Shown here piece after piece: positions 54,203 to 63,898 of a DNA stretch of 64,000 nt. Both the position numbers and the translations under genes were made by a program. The notes beneath the pieces are model-generated. The model saw only the letters and a program-made list of their open reading frames with translations. It did no database searches and was not told where the DNA came from. This DNA is from Brettanomyces bruxellensis (taxonomy: Eukaryota; Ascomycota; Pichiomycetes; Pichiales; Pichiaceae): positions 2,113,001 to 2,177,000 of the forward strand of contig NC_054690.1 of NCBI RefSeq assembly GCF_011074885.1. The letters run 5' to 3'. Each line of letters starts with the position of its first letter. Position 1 is the stretch's first letter.

Positions 54203-54919
54203 ATGTCTGAATCGTTATTCATCATTGGGGCTACGGGATTGGTTGGATCGCATTTCTTAAATATTGCCGCTGGCAGTACTTCTGTCAGCAAGATAGTCAC
54301 ACTTTCAAGAAGAACACCCAAATTAAGTAGCAATATCACAAACAAGGACGTTTTAAAGCCTATCATTGAGTCCAAGACGGACTTGTGGCCGGAAATAATC
54401 AAAACGACGCTCGATATACCAGATAAATCCACAATTTTCTCTGGATTTGGCACTACCCGGAAAGCTGCCGGCTCAGCAGAGAATTTTGTGAAAATTGATC
54501 ATGACATCAATGTTAACGCATTCAAAGCTGCCAAGGAGTCTGGTAAGTTTGACACAGCCATCATTGTGTCAGCTTCTGGTGCAAGTAAGGACTCAGTTTT
54601 CTTGTATATGTCAACTAAGGGCAAGATTGAAGATGAGTTGAAGGCTTTGAAATTCAAGAGGACCATCATTTTGCGCCCAGGCATATTATTAGGCAAGCGG
54701 GACAAAGCCAAGGACTGGAAGAACACGCTGTCTGCCTCGATTGGGGGCTTTTTCAAAGGCACGTTTGCACAATCTTTAGTTGGCTATCCAATTTATGCCG
54801 AAGAGGTGGCAAAGGCAGCCTGGTATTTGAATCAGCAGCCTATAAAAAAGGAGGGTGAGGTGATCGAGATCGGCAGCAAGGAGATGATTGATCTCGTCAA
54901 GACAATAAGCGAGAAATGA
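54203..54919 (+). CDS. FMP52: Fmp52-like NAD(P)-binding protein
   Basis: Atypical short-chain-type Rossmann protein, reported at the mitochondrial outer membrane in S. cerevisiae. 238 aa from the ATG at 54203 (231 in S. cerevisiae). The dinucleotide-binding motif GATGLVGSHFL follows MSESLFI directly, so this is the natural start. FSGFGTTRKAAGSAENFVKID, VSASGASKDSVFLYMSTKGKIE (with a YxxxK-like arrangement) and ILRPGILLGKR are typical of the Fmp52/TIP30 group. An in-frame ATG at 54065 would add 46 residues without family similarity; I read that as leader. Confidence 0.93.
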   Translation: MSESLFIIGATGLVGSHFLNIAAGSTSVSKIVTLSRRTPKLSSNITNKDVLKPIIESKTDLWPEIIKTTLDIPDKSTIFSGFGTTRKAAGSAENFVKIDHDINVNAFKAAKESGKFDTAIIVSASGASKDSVFLYMSTKGKIEDELKALKFKRTIILRPGILLGKRDKAKDWKNTLSASIGGFFKGTFAQSLVGYPIYAEEVAKAAWYLNQQPIKKEGEVIEIGSKEMIDLVKTISEK

Positions 54920-55132
54920 GCTAATAATTGGCTGTTAGGATGCTTTCTTTCCTTTATTTTGTCACTAATGATATCTAGTTTACCTTTATCTAATTCTACT
55001 CTATACTTTCGTACTTACGCCTACGCTTGACAACATATACAATTCACTTATCTTAGATATAATCCTTTATTAGTGCTGTATGGAAATTATACACAGGCCC
55101 TGTTAAAAAGCCCTGAACATGTCGAAAGCAGC

Positions 55133-55303
55133 TTAACGCAACTTGTGGAATCCAATATCATCAGCCTTCTCTCTGAAGCACTGTCTGCAAATGTTCAAGC
55201 CGTACTTTCTGATCAAACCAGAACGGGAAGCGCAGATTCTGCACTGTCTAGCTCCCTTACCGTTGTTTCTTGGGTGTGAGTACCAAACGTTTGCGTGAGC
55301 CAT
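55133..55303 (-). CDS. RPS29: 40S ribosomal protein S29 (uS14)
   Basis: A 56-aa small-subunit zinc ribbon protein, easily missed because of its size. It starts [20 protein letters not shown] and ends DDIGFHKLR. Zinc ligands are C21/C24 (CRIC) and C39/C42 (CRQC), and the [15 protein letters not shown] block is nearly invariant in eukaryotic uS14. The plus-strand frame of 68 codons over the same bases is its shadow. Gene order RPS29-TSR1, divergently transcribed, equals YDL061C/YDL060W. A TACTAAC and TTCTTCAG just before the ATG suggest a leader intron. Confidence 0.97.
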   Translation of the reverse strand: MAHANVWYSHPRNNGKGARQCRICASRSGLIRKYGLNICRQCFREKADDIGFHKLR

Positions 55304-55306
55304 ATT

Positions 55307-55823
55307 CTGAAGAAATATCTGAATGTTAGTATAAGATTCCTCAACTTAAATGTCATATGCATTTGATAGTTTGCATGATTGGATCGTGCAATATTCTTTG
55401 AATTGATAAAATTTAACAGATAAATTACAAACTGTCCGCTGTTGAAATCTGCGTGCAATCTCTATAACCCATCGTATCTCCTGTCATATTATCCTTTGCA
55501 ATATTTGGATTCAGCCAATCTGTTTCATACCATTTCCCTAATAGCCACTTAGGATGTTGAAAATAATAACCACTAAACGAATATTGGACCATTTAACGAG
55601 TATCTCCTCAAAAGCATCACTTGATCCACTGTAATGTACACATTCCAGTTCTATGCTAACCACTTGCTCATTTTCAATGTATTCTCAATCCATCATAATG
55701 CGTTTCTCTTCCACTTTTTTCACCTTCAGCTGTTCACGAATTATATGTGTGCATATTCCTTTAATTCTCGTCTTCATCACCTATTCAAGCTATCACGATC
55801 CTGTCATCTCATGTCTTACTTAC
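55307..55823 (-). other. RPS29: Probable 5'-leader intron of RPS29 (517 nt)
   Basis: Minus strand: branch point TACTAAC at 55331-55325 and acceptor TTCTTCAG ending at 55307, three bases before the ATG. The nearest strong donor is GTAAGT at 55823-55818. The acceptor side is convincing; the donor choice is a guess. Long leader introns are common in yeast ribosomal protein genes. Confidence 0.6.
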
Positions 55824-56305
55824 AATTATTATCTATTGGTTATTGGTGGTAATGTCAAAAGATATATTTTACAGCCTAATACGGGTATCTTAAACACTCT
55901 ATAATATCTGATGTAGACTTCGATGAAAATTATACCACACCTTGCCACTACCAAACGGAGAAAAAAATTTGAATTTTTTTTCCCACCATTTTTTCACACA
56001 GCCTTGAAGATTTGTGGGAGGCCGTCGACAAAACGGCAAGACAAACAAACAGCGGGGTGAAAAAATACAAGGGCTGCGCAACCCCCAGTATCCTCACGTG
56101 ACACAATTGAGATGTAAAAAAATTAAGGATGTGGTTATTCAATGTACGGATGTGCGTTGAGAGGAAGACTGAAAAAAAATGGCATAATCAAATCAACAGA
56201 TTTTTCAGGCCAGATTTGAGCAAGATAAGGAGACACAACTCTGAGTTTTGTAGCAAGGTAGACTGTCAAGGATTGAAATAAAAGATCACTAAGCACAAAT
56301 TGATT
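55824..56305. other. Divergent promoter region RPS29/TSR1
   Basis: Contains an RRPE-like GAAAAAAATTTGAATTTTTT (55960-55979) and TCACGTGA (56094-56101). Both suit ribosome-related genes on either side. No gene seen. Confidence 0.65.
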
Positions 56306-58687
56306 ATGGCAGGACATCGTGCAACATTGAAGAAGGCTAAGAAGTCTTTCAAGAGTGGACATGCCTCTAAAAGATCACTCAAAGCAAAAAGTAAAGGTAA
56401 AGTGGAGAAAAAGAGTGGAATTCCGGGTCCGAAGAGTTTGAAGAGGCAATCCAGGCTCGAAAGGAAGAATACAGCAAACCAACTGAAGAAGAACAAGATA
56501 TTGAAGTCCTTGAACAAGAGGGCGTTGTTTGATGTGGCGAAAACGGAGAAAATCGTTACATTCATTCCGTTAACCAGAAATATATCATGCGGCAGAATGC
56601 TGAGTGAAATGTTGAAGCCTCTAGGTGAAGTTTCAGTGCCAGAACAGGTGGATGGCCCCTTAGTGAAATCCGTCCACATTGAACGTTTCAAATCCAACCT
56701 TAAGATTGTTCTACCGGACATGACAAGTCTGATTTCGATTCTGGATGCAGCGAAAATTGCAGATTTTGTGATTCTTGGTCTGAGTGCCACGGAAGAGGTT
56801 GAACCAAAGTGGGGGGAGCAAATTGTGAGGGCCATCGAGGCACAGGGTATATCCAGCGTATACGGAATAGTGCCTGATGTGGTGTCTGCGTACCCATCGA
56901 AGAAAAATCTACAGGACGATATTCTAAAGTCTCTTTCTTCGTATTACGGACACTTTTTCCCGGACTATGAGAAGCTATTTGTCACAGAGAGACCGTCGGA
57001 TGCTCTGAATCTCCTCCGGAGTGTTTGCCAGAAGCTGCCGAAGCCGGTTAGTTGGAGAGATGAGCGCGGATATATGGTTGCAGACAGTGTGAATACTGCA
57101 GTTAAGGAAGGAAGCACAGATGAGGGCTATTTGGTGATTGAGGGAACTGTGAGAGGGTCTGGATTCAGCGCGGACAACTTGGTGAGCTTGCCTGATGTAG
57201 GAGAGTTTGCAATTGGCCGGATAGAAAAGCTGGAAACGCGCAAAATTCATCAGAAGGCAGAAAATGAGGGAAACTCTGTGGTGTTCGCTCCAGGCACAGA
57301 AAAGGACACGTTAAACAAACTTGGACCTCTACCTGAGGCTGCAGATGGGCAAGATGACGACATGATGGAGGATGAAGACTCGAATTTCCTCGGGTACGAC
57401 CAGGATAACGATGAGAACACGTACGACTTGGTTGATAGGAGTGAGAAGTCGAATGTTGGGCATCAGTTGGGAAGAAGGCTCCCCAAAGGAATGTCTGCGT
57501 ACCAAGCAAAGTGGTTGCTAGACGATGACATAAAGGAGCTCGTGAAGGAGAACGGAGTTGAAGAAGAAGATACTGAGGATGTTGAGCCAGGTGAATACAG
57601 ACCTGAAGACGCATTTGAGGCTGGGGAACAGAGAATTGCAGAGGGGAGAGCCGAAGAAAGCAGTTTAAATGAAGCAGACGGGATGGATGTTGAACCGGAG
57701 GATGCTGAAGAGTTGTCTGCAGAGGAAGAGGCCCGGCAGTTACAGGAATTCAAGAAGAAGGCTAAGGAAGAGCTCGAGTTCCCAGATGAGATCGAACTTC
57801 GGCCAACCGAAAGAGCAACTGAAAGACTGTCCAGATACAGGGGAGTGAAGTCTTTGGCGGACTGTTTGTGGGATTATGATGAGCAGGATGCACACAGACC
57901 ATCTGAATGGCTCAGATATCTTCGTGTGAAGAATTATCGGGCCAGCAGTAGGCGGATACGGGCAGAATTCAGGTCTGGGTTGAATGTGAGGGCCGGAGAC
58001 AGATGCATACTGTATGTTGAAGTGCCGGCGAGTGTATTAAGCAAGCTTAGAGACCCATCTAGGTGGCCGTTTGTGGTATACGAGCTGCTGAAGCACGAGC
58101 ACAAATTGACAGTGTGCCAAATTGCTTGCAAGATCTGGGAAAGCTACGATCTTCCTCTCAAGTCGAAGGAGCGGATGTTTATGCAGTATGGGGCAAGGAG
58201 AGTGGAGGTTGAGCCTATATTTTCACAGCCCTCAAGAAACACAAACAATGTGGCGAAATTCCTCCGTTTCCTACAAAAGGGTGCATCCGGTATAGCAACG
58301 GTTGTTGCTCCAATGAGCTTCACGAACTCACCGGTGCTTTTTTATAGACAAACGGCGGAAAATGGAGTCGAGCTTGTTGCCGACGGAACATTTTCGAATG
58401 CCGACTTCACGAGAATCGTTGCCAAGAGAAGCGTTTTAACGGGTGAGGTGCTCAAAATCCACAGGTCTGCCGTCACCGTTAGATACATGTTCTTCAACGA
58501 GAAAGACGTTCATGCATTCAGAAATGTGCCGCTATTTACACAAATGGGCCACTCTGGTACCATTAAGCAGTCATTAGGAACTCACGGATACTTCAAGGCG
58601 ACATTTGATGGTAAGATTAACGCGCAGGATGTTATTGCAATGGCTTTATACAAGAGAATGTGGCCTAGGAACTGTGTCCATGTGTAG
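56306..58687 (+). CDS. TSR1: 40S maturation factor Tsr1
   Basis: GTPase-like (inactive) Bms1 relative that binds late pre-40S particles and blocks premature subunit joining. 793 aa (788 in S. cerevisiae). The N terminus MAGHRATLKKAKKSFKSGHA is the characteristic basic helix. Next come the EKIVTFIPLTRNI and VILGLSATEEV regions of the degenerate GTPase domain and an acidic central insert (about 345-470). The conserved C terminus has YRGVKSLADCLWDYDEQD, a CQIACKIWESYDLPLKSKERMFM-like block and TIKQSLGTHGYFKA. The ATG at 56306 is the first true ATG. Confidence 0.97.
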   Translation: MAGHRATLKKAKKSFKSGHASKRSLKAKSKGKVEKKSGIPGPKSLKRQSRLERKNTANQLKKNKILKSLNKRALFDVAKTEKIVTFIPLTRNISCGRMLSEMLKPLGEVSVPEQVDGPLVKSVHIERFKSNLKIVLPDMTSLISILDAAKIADFVILGLSATEEVEPKWGEQIVRAIEAQGISSVYGIVPDVVSAYPSKKNLQDDILKSLSSYYGHFFPDYEKLFVTERPSDALNLLRSVCQKLPKPVSWRDERGYMVADSVNTAVKEGSTDEGYLVIEGTVRGSGFSADNLVSLPDVGEFAIGRIEKLETRKIHQKAENEGNSVVFAPGTEKDTLNKLGPLPEAADGQDDDMMEDEDSNFLGYDQDNDENTYDLVDRSEKSNVGHQLGRRLPKGMSAYQAKWLLDDDIKELVKENGVEEEDTEDVEPGEYRPEDAFEAGEQRIAEGRAEESSLNEADGMDVEPEDAEELSAEEEARQLQEFKKKAKEELEFPDEIELRPTERATERLSRYRGVKSLADCLWDYDEQDAHRPSEWLRYLRVKNYRASSRRIRAEFRSGLNVRAGDRCILYVEVPASVLSKLRDPSRWPFVVYELLKHEHKLTVCQIACKIWESYDLPLKSKERMFMQYGARRVEVEPIFSQPSRNTNNVAKFLRFLQKGASGIATVVAPMSFTNSPVLFYRQTAENGVELVADGTFSNADFTRIVAKRSVLTGEVLKIHRSAVTVRYMFFNEKDVHAFRNVPLFTQMGHSGTIKQSLGTHGYFKATFDGKINAQDVIAMALYKRMWPRNCVHV

Positions 58688-59171
58688 ATGCCAATAGGCC
58701 AAATACAGTTAGAATAATTTAGATAGAGAATAAATATGCAAATAATAGTATTTATTTGACGTGTAGCTGGGTCTGTACGCCTTACATATTGATTAGGGAC
58801 ATTGCTTTGGCCAATTTTACCAGACAGGATTTCGAAATGTGGTAAATGGTGTTGGTTGCAAAAGCTATTCCAGTGAATTAAAATCCTCGCGATTTCCAAT
58901 TTGGTCCAACTTGATTCATTTCTTGCCGACTGCCTAATCCGGCCTACGACGTTCTTTTTTTCCCCGTTGCTTTTTTTTTTTTTTCTTGCCGACTCCACAC
59001 TCTTCTCATTCATTTTAATCCAATTCAGACGTTTGTAATGCTGCAGTACCTATTTAAAACTCGAGTTCAAAATCGCTAATAAGTACATTTAACACACGGA
59101 AATACATTTGTAAGCATCTGCCATTCAACAGTGCAAGTTATATTAACATTTGGCAAGCTCCTCGTCTAACA
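58688..59171. other. Intergenic region TSR1/REI1
   Basis: TSR1 3' flank and REI1 promoter; T-run at about 58971-58984. No gene seen. Confidence 0.6.
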
Positions 59172-60470
59172 ATGCTCTCAAACTTCAACGGCCTCCCCAC
59201 ACACTCAACACCAACCTCATCAGGTATCTTCACATGCATCTCATGCCGGATAAAGTTCCATTCTGCGGAATTGCAGCGAATGCACATGAAAACAGAGTGG
59301 CACAGGTACAATTTGAAGCGGCGGGTGGCCGAATTGCCGCCCGTTAGCTCTGAAATGTTTGAGATCAAAGTTTTGCAGCAAAAAGCAAAGCAAGTACAAT
59401 TGGACGAGTTTGGGTTTAGAAAGCTGCAACCAAGGGCACGGAAGCCGGCTAGAAGGAGTCACCGTGTGCGACCGGCCCGTATTACGGTTTCCCAGCGGTA
59501 CACAAGTCCGACAATGTCGGTTTCATCCGAAACTTCAACTTTTACTCTAGGATCTACGGAGTCTGAAGAGATGAGCTCGTCTGTATACGATATAGACTCC
59601 GCTTTGTCGGAGGATCAGACGTCTGGTACAGAACGCTACTTTTCCAGCGGTGCGGAGGAGTCGGATGAAGAAAATGTTGCCGAAACGGAAGGCGAGTCGG
59701 ACGAAAACGGGACTGATAGAGAGGAAATACAACCACACAGCATACCGGTGACAGTATGCTTTTATTGTGGTAGAGAAAGCGGTGGAGTGGAGGATAACAT
59801 TCGGCACATGTTCAAAAATCATGGATTGTACATTCCGGAGCGGTCTTACTTGGTGGATGTTGATGGTCTTTTGCGATATCTCTCGGATATGGTGGTAGTT
59901 CGTCTTGAATGTATAAAATGCGGATTTGTTGGCAAAACACTGCAGAGCATTCGGCAGCATGTTGCCAAAAAGGGACACTGCGTTGTTCCATACGAGACAT
60001 CGGAAGATCGGAGTGCAGTGAGACGGTTTTACAACTTTGATTCGACCCTTGAGACTCATTCGGCAGATTCAAATGCCAAAAGTGTGGAATTTGGCGGGGA
60101 ACAGGTTATAAACGAACCAGGAAGCGACAGTAATAGTGCTACGGATGCAACAGAGTACACTATAGCTGAAATTGACAGCACTGGTGCAGAGATGCGGCTT
60201 CCAAATGGCGTTTGTTTGGGAAATAGGAGATATGCGAGATACTACAGGCAGAACATTATAAGACCGGAGGATATAGAAGTTCCGGAAAGCGAAAGAACAG
60301 TGGCTACTGTTTATGCTAAGGCGGACGAGATAAACCAGATAGGGCAAAGATTGAAGAGGCAGGAGCTTAAGGAGATCGGACTAATAGAAGCCAGGAAGAA
60401 CTCAAAAGCGCTTTCATTGAAATTGAAGAAGGGTAACAGCTTCAAGTATGCGAGAAAGGAGATAATATGA
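59172..60470 (+). CDS. REI1: Cytoplasmic 60S maturation factor Rei1/Reh1
   Basis: Zinc-finger factor that inspects the polypeptide tunnel and promotes Arx1 release from pre-60S particles. 432 aa. The first C2H2 finger is FTCISCRIKFHSAELQRMH, followed by KTEWHRYNLKRRVAELPPVS, the signature of this family. The middle third is an acidic Ser/Glu-rich linker. Two more finger regions follow: VTVCFYCGRESGGVEDNIRH and CIKCGFVGKTLQSIRQH. S. cerevisiae has two copies (REI1, REH1) from the genome duplication. The neighbour VAC14 matches the REH1 locus (YLR387C-YLR386W), so this is the single ancestral gene. Confidence 0.95.
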   Translation: MLSNFNGLPTHSTPTSSGIFTCISCRIKFHSAELQRMHMKTEWHRYNLKRRVAELPPVSSEMFEIKVLQQKAKQVQLDEFGFRKLQPRARKPARRSHRVRPARITVSQRYTSPTMSVSSETSTFTLGSTESEEMSSSVYDIDSALSEDQTSGTERYFSSGAEESDEENVAETEGESDENGTDREEIQPHSIPVTVCFYCGRESGGVEDNIRHMFKNHGLYIPERSYLVDVDGLLRYLSDMVVVRLECIKCGFVGKTLQSIRQHVAKKGHCVVPYETSEDRSAVRRFYNFDSTLETHSADSNAKSVEFGGEQVINEPGSDSNSATDATEYTIAEIDSTGAEMRLPNGVCLGNRRYARYYRQNIIRPEDIEVPESERTVATVYAKADEINQIGQRLKRQELKEIGLIEARKNSKALSLKLKKGNSFKYARKEII

Positions 60471-60624
60471 GGGATGCATGATATTGGTTATTTACGGGAT
60501 TTAGGTAATTAGATTAATTAATATGAATTGTTTAAATTAGTTCTTAGTTCTTACTTAGTTCTTACTCACCCCTTACTTCCTACTCCCTTTATTCTGAATC
60601 CCTTTATTCCACTTACATATTCAC

Positions 60625-63254
60625 TTACATATTTCGTCCGAGTCTTTCGGACAACTTAGCTATGTAACTGGGCTTTTTCGCATTCTCATTGGTAGATGGT
60701 GATGTGTGAGTCGGCGTCTGTTGAAAGTCGATCGGCGTATCAACAGACTCTGATCCCTGAGGAATAACTGCAGCACCAGGCTGCTGCTTATTCTCGTTGT
60801 TCTGTTTATACACATCGAGTCTGTTTTGCGAGCTATCAAAAACCTGAAGAAGCTTCTCATTGAGATCATCCTCGGCCTTTCCGACTATACTCAGGTTGCT
60901 TGAACTGTTGTTGTAGTGCTTTCCGGCTTTCCCCTTGTCCTTTGAGCTTTTTTCAGCCTGAAGTTGAAGACTGGCCATCGGAGTCACAGCCTCAAGTCTG
61001 TTCTGAAGAACTTTAAAGGACTTGGACTGCGGAAGAAGCATTAACAATCCGTACAAGCACTGGTAGAGGTACATGTTTCTCCTTGGATTGAGCAAGTCCA
61101 ATCTCAACTTGGCAAAAACTGGACTTTCGAGCAACTGGATGATGAGATCGAGTTGCACGAGAAAGTTTAGCGAGATGTCATAGTTGACCATCTTGGAGAC
61201 AATCTCCCAGCTGAGTTTGTACTTGGATGTAAGCAATGTGAGACATAATAAGGAAGGCGAGTTGAGCGACCAACAACTGAATAAATCCACAAACAAGTCC
61301 TCCGACTCGCCTCTGATGAGTTTGTGTCTGAGATGCTGGAGTTCCGGGGCAATAATCAAGTTGTTGTTCAAGATCTGGATGACGATCGACACAAAATTGA
61401 GGTTGTCCTCCTCCTTGGAGAGAACTTTCGAGATAGTCTTGTACACTCGCTCGGAATCCAACGATTTGCAGATTGTACGAATGATGAAATCGGCCTTGGA
61501 GTCCAAAATTTTGCGGTCCTTCTTGAAAAGATCAACTAGGTCCACCATGAATGATTGGAAGTACTTATCGTCGCTTTGGTTCGATATCTTCGACAAGAGC
61601 TCCAAGTCCTTGTCAATCACTTTCTCCGAAGAGTCGTTTAATGCCTTGAGAAGCATCACAAAGATGTTGTCTGAGTGCTCCAAGAACTTGTTCGGGCTGT
61701 TATCGTGAAGCATTATCAACCAATCAAGTGCAGCAAGCCTTGTCGACTCGTTATCGTTGACAAACTGCAGGCTGAGCTGGTTCACAATCATCGGATAGTT
61801 AATCTTGTCCTCCTCAGACGATGCCAAACCCATCAGCTTCGTGTTCAACTCCAACGTCAGGTTTTGAAGCTGGAAATTGTTGTGTGAGATGATCGTCAAG
61901 AGAACAGAGAGCAATTTCGGCATAAAGATGATAAACGACTGCGGCGAAAGCTCCAGAAGCGTTCTTAGCCACTCAAGCACCATCAGCTGGATTGTTTCCT
62001 CTGAAGAGTCCAAGTTGTTGATGAGTATATCGATGATTTTCGGGCAGTCGATCTCCACATCTTGTCCCGGGATGTACAAGCCGTCTTTTTCCACTTCAAT
62101 ACCCTCTGTGTTGTTTGCTGAGCCTCTATCCTCGTCTCTACTCTTGTTGCTGCTCTCTTCTTCGTTACTGTCTCCATTCTTATCGCCGCTGTCTGTATTT
62201 TTGCCACTTACATCATTTCCATCTTTACGGTGAGCTTCATCATCCCGATTTTCTACTTTGGCACTATCCACTTCACCTTTTGCAGCTTCTTTCTTCTCAC
62301 TATCCCGCCCCTCTTTACTCTTCACCAGGTCCTTTATCTCGTATATCCCTTTAATCTCATGCAAAAGAAGCTTTAAGAAGTTTTCAGTCACCACACGCAC
62401 GTCTTCGAGTGATGAGCTCAAATAGGAAATAAGTGGGTCCAAGAATGACGCCAAGTACGAGATCATCTCCAAGTCCGGTATCGAGTCCAACAACCTGAGC
62501 CAGCTCACGAGGAACATTCTGGTGTACGGGTTTGTTGCAAACATCCGCTCTTTCAACAACGGGATGAACTTTGAAAGCGAAAACGCCTTCGGCAGCTGCT
62601 GCTGGTACACCTGCAGGGTCTTCCCGGTTCTCGGGTCCACCATGGTGGCCAATGGGGAGGTGTCAGGGGGAATTGATAGCACTGGGACGTAAGTTGCTGC
62701 TTTTTCACTCACGATGTCTTTAATTAGACGATCAAGTATATCAGCTGCGTTTTTCACGCTCATCTCCGGATCTGCCACCAACTTGCACAACACGTCAAAG
62801 ATCTCGTTGAAGTAGATTAGGATTTCTCCCTTGGATACTTTGGCAATGTTGTATAGTGCTTCGCAAGCAAAATATCGCACCATCGGGTCTTGATCCCCAA
62901 AACAGGCCAAAACAGGATGCATTATTCCTTCCAAATACTTCGGAACTTCACTCTGGCCGAGCGCTATGGCAACTGCCGCTAATCCAATAAGTCCTCCATA
63001 CCTGGCATTGGGTTGATGAACAGCATACGCATAATTACTCCTGAGCTCTTTAATGATGAGATCAATCTTGTCCATCTCACCATTGCCCATGCACTCCTTC
63101 ACCACCCGCTCCAACTGCAATGCTGCGGTCTTTCTCTTGTCGTATATCCGGTCATTGAGTCCTCTTTTTATTGATTTATCTACCTCATCTGGTGTTAGTA
63201 TCACTAAAATTCCAGCATTCGCTACTTGCTCTAATCTAAACCTCACTTACCCAT
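60625..63254 (-). CDS. VAC14: Vac14, scaffold of the Fab1 lipid kinase complex (two exons)
   Basis: HEAT-repeat scaffold holding Fab1 and Fig4 at the vacuole, controlling PtdIns(3,5)P2 levels. Exon 1 is only 63254-63251 (ATGG); exon 2 is 63188-60625; total 855 aa (880 in S. cerevisiae). The spliced protein starts MDEVDKSIKRGLNDRIYDKR, aligning with MEKSIAKGLSDKLYEKR. Conserved blocks include YALHQ-like YAYAVHQPNARYGGL, VLACFGDQDPMVRYFACEAL, and KGEILIYFNEIFDVLCK. The middle has a charged insert (about 290-370), and FIPGQD-like YIPGQDVEIDCP follows. The C terminus is Gln/Ser-rich. Convergent with REI1, as in S. cerevisiae. Confidence 0.96.
63189..63250 (-). other. VAC14: VAC14 intron (62 nt)
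   Basis: Minus strand: donor GTAAGT at 63250-63245, branch point TACTAAC at 63200-63194, acceptor CAG ending at 63189. Only six bases separate the branch A from the intron end. Joining gives 2568 nt in one frame beginning with ATG; the unspliced frame has no ATG at its start. Confidence 0.9.
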
Positions 63255-63631
63255 AGTCACACTCGTTTGGCCGCAAAAAGATTTCGCACTGCCTTTTTGT
63301 ACAAAGCTGTTGCTTGCAAAACAAATAAAAAAAGCAAAAGGAGTGTGTTAATACTCTAAATTTGAGGCTTTAATACTCGTGTTGATCTGCTATACATCCA
63401 CGATCTCATCCGTGCCACCAATAAATTCTGGCCCCGCCGTTATTTACATTTGATTTCGAGCACGACAGCAAACCGCAGACGCATGCTCGCGTCGATCGAC
63501 GCACCGACCTCTGCACTTTTACCTGGGCCTAACTCACACATTTACATACATAATACGCATACAAAGCAGTGCGATAGCATCCTAAGCAAACCCTCTATTA
63601 TTCTATATACACGTACAATGCCGCTCGCCGT
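63255..63631. other. VAC14 promoter and TIM8 3' flank
   Basis: Mixed-composition intergenic DNA. The GC-richer patch at about 63470-63530 has no recognisable gene. Confidence 0.55.
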
Positions 63632-63898
63632 CTATTTCTGCAGAGATTGAAGTATTTGCACTATTTTGATGTTTGTATCCAAGAACCTGTTCAAGCAGTT
63701 TCCAAGGCATTCTTCCTCGTTGCGATCCAAATTTCCGTCATTAACAGTTGTCACACACTTCTTGAAGCACATATCCGTGAAGTTCGTGACCGAATTCTGG
63801 ATTTTAGCCTTCGAAGTCTGTTGCTGGATAAAGTTGGCCACCTCTTTCTTTGAGTTTTCATCCAAGTTCTGGACCGAGTTCACGTCTATATCGCTCAT
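63632..63898 (-). CDS. TIM8: Mitochondrial intermembrane-space chaperone Tim8
   Basis: Small Tim protein that, with Tim13, shields hydrophobic precursors in the intermembrane space. 88 aa (87 in S. cerevisiae). The twin CX3C motifs are C44/C48 and C64/C68, separated by 15 residues. FTDMCFKKCV and ECLGNCLNRFLDTN are very close to Tim8, distinguishing it from Tim9, Tim10 and Tim13. The promoter is at the window end (63899-64000). Confidence 0.96.
   Translation of the reverse strand: MSDIDVNSVQNLDENSKKEVANFIQQQTSKAKIQNSVTNFTDMCFKKCVTTVNDGNLDRNEEECLGNCLNRFLDTNIKIVQILQSLQK

Noticed and set aside
55073..55279. 68-codon plus-strand frame
   Set aside because: It has no ATG start and is antisense to RPS29.
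55728..55780. Possible intronic snoRNA (GTGATGA ... CTGA, minus strand) in the RPS29 leader intron
   Set aside because: C-D spacing is acceptable but there is no complementary stem flanking the boxes.
56863..56880. CGGAATAGTGCCTGAT inside TSR1 matching the PMA1 upstream sequence
   Set aside because: It lies within a conserved coding stretch of TSR1 and is most simply a coincidence.
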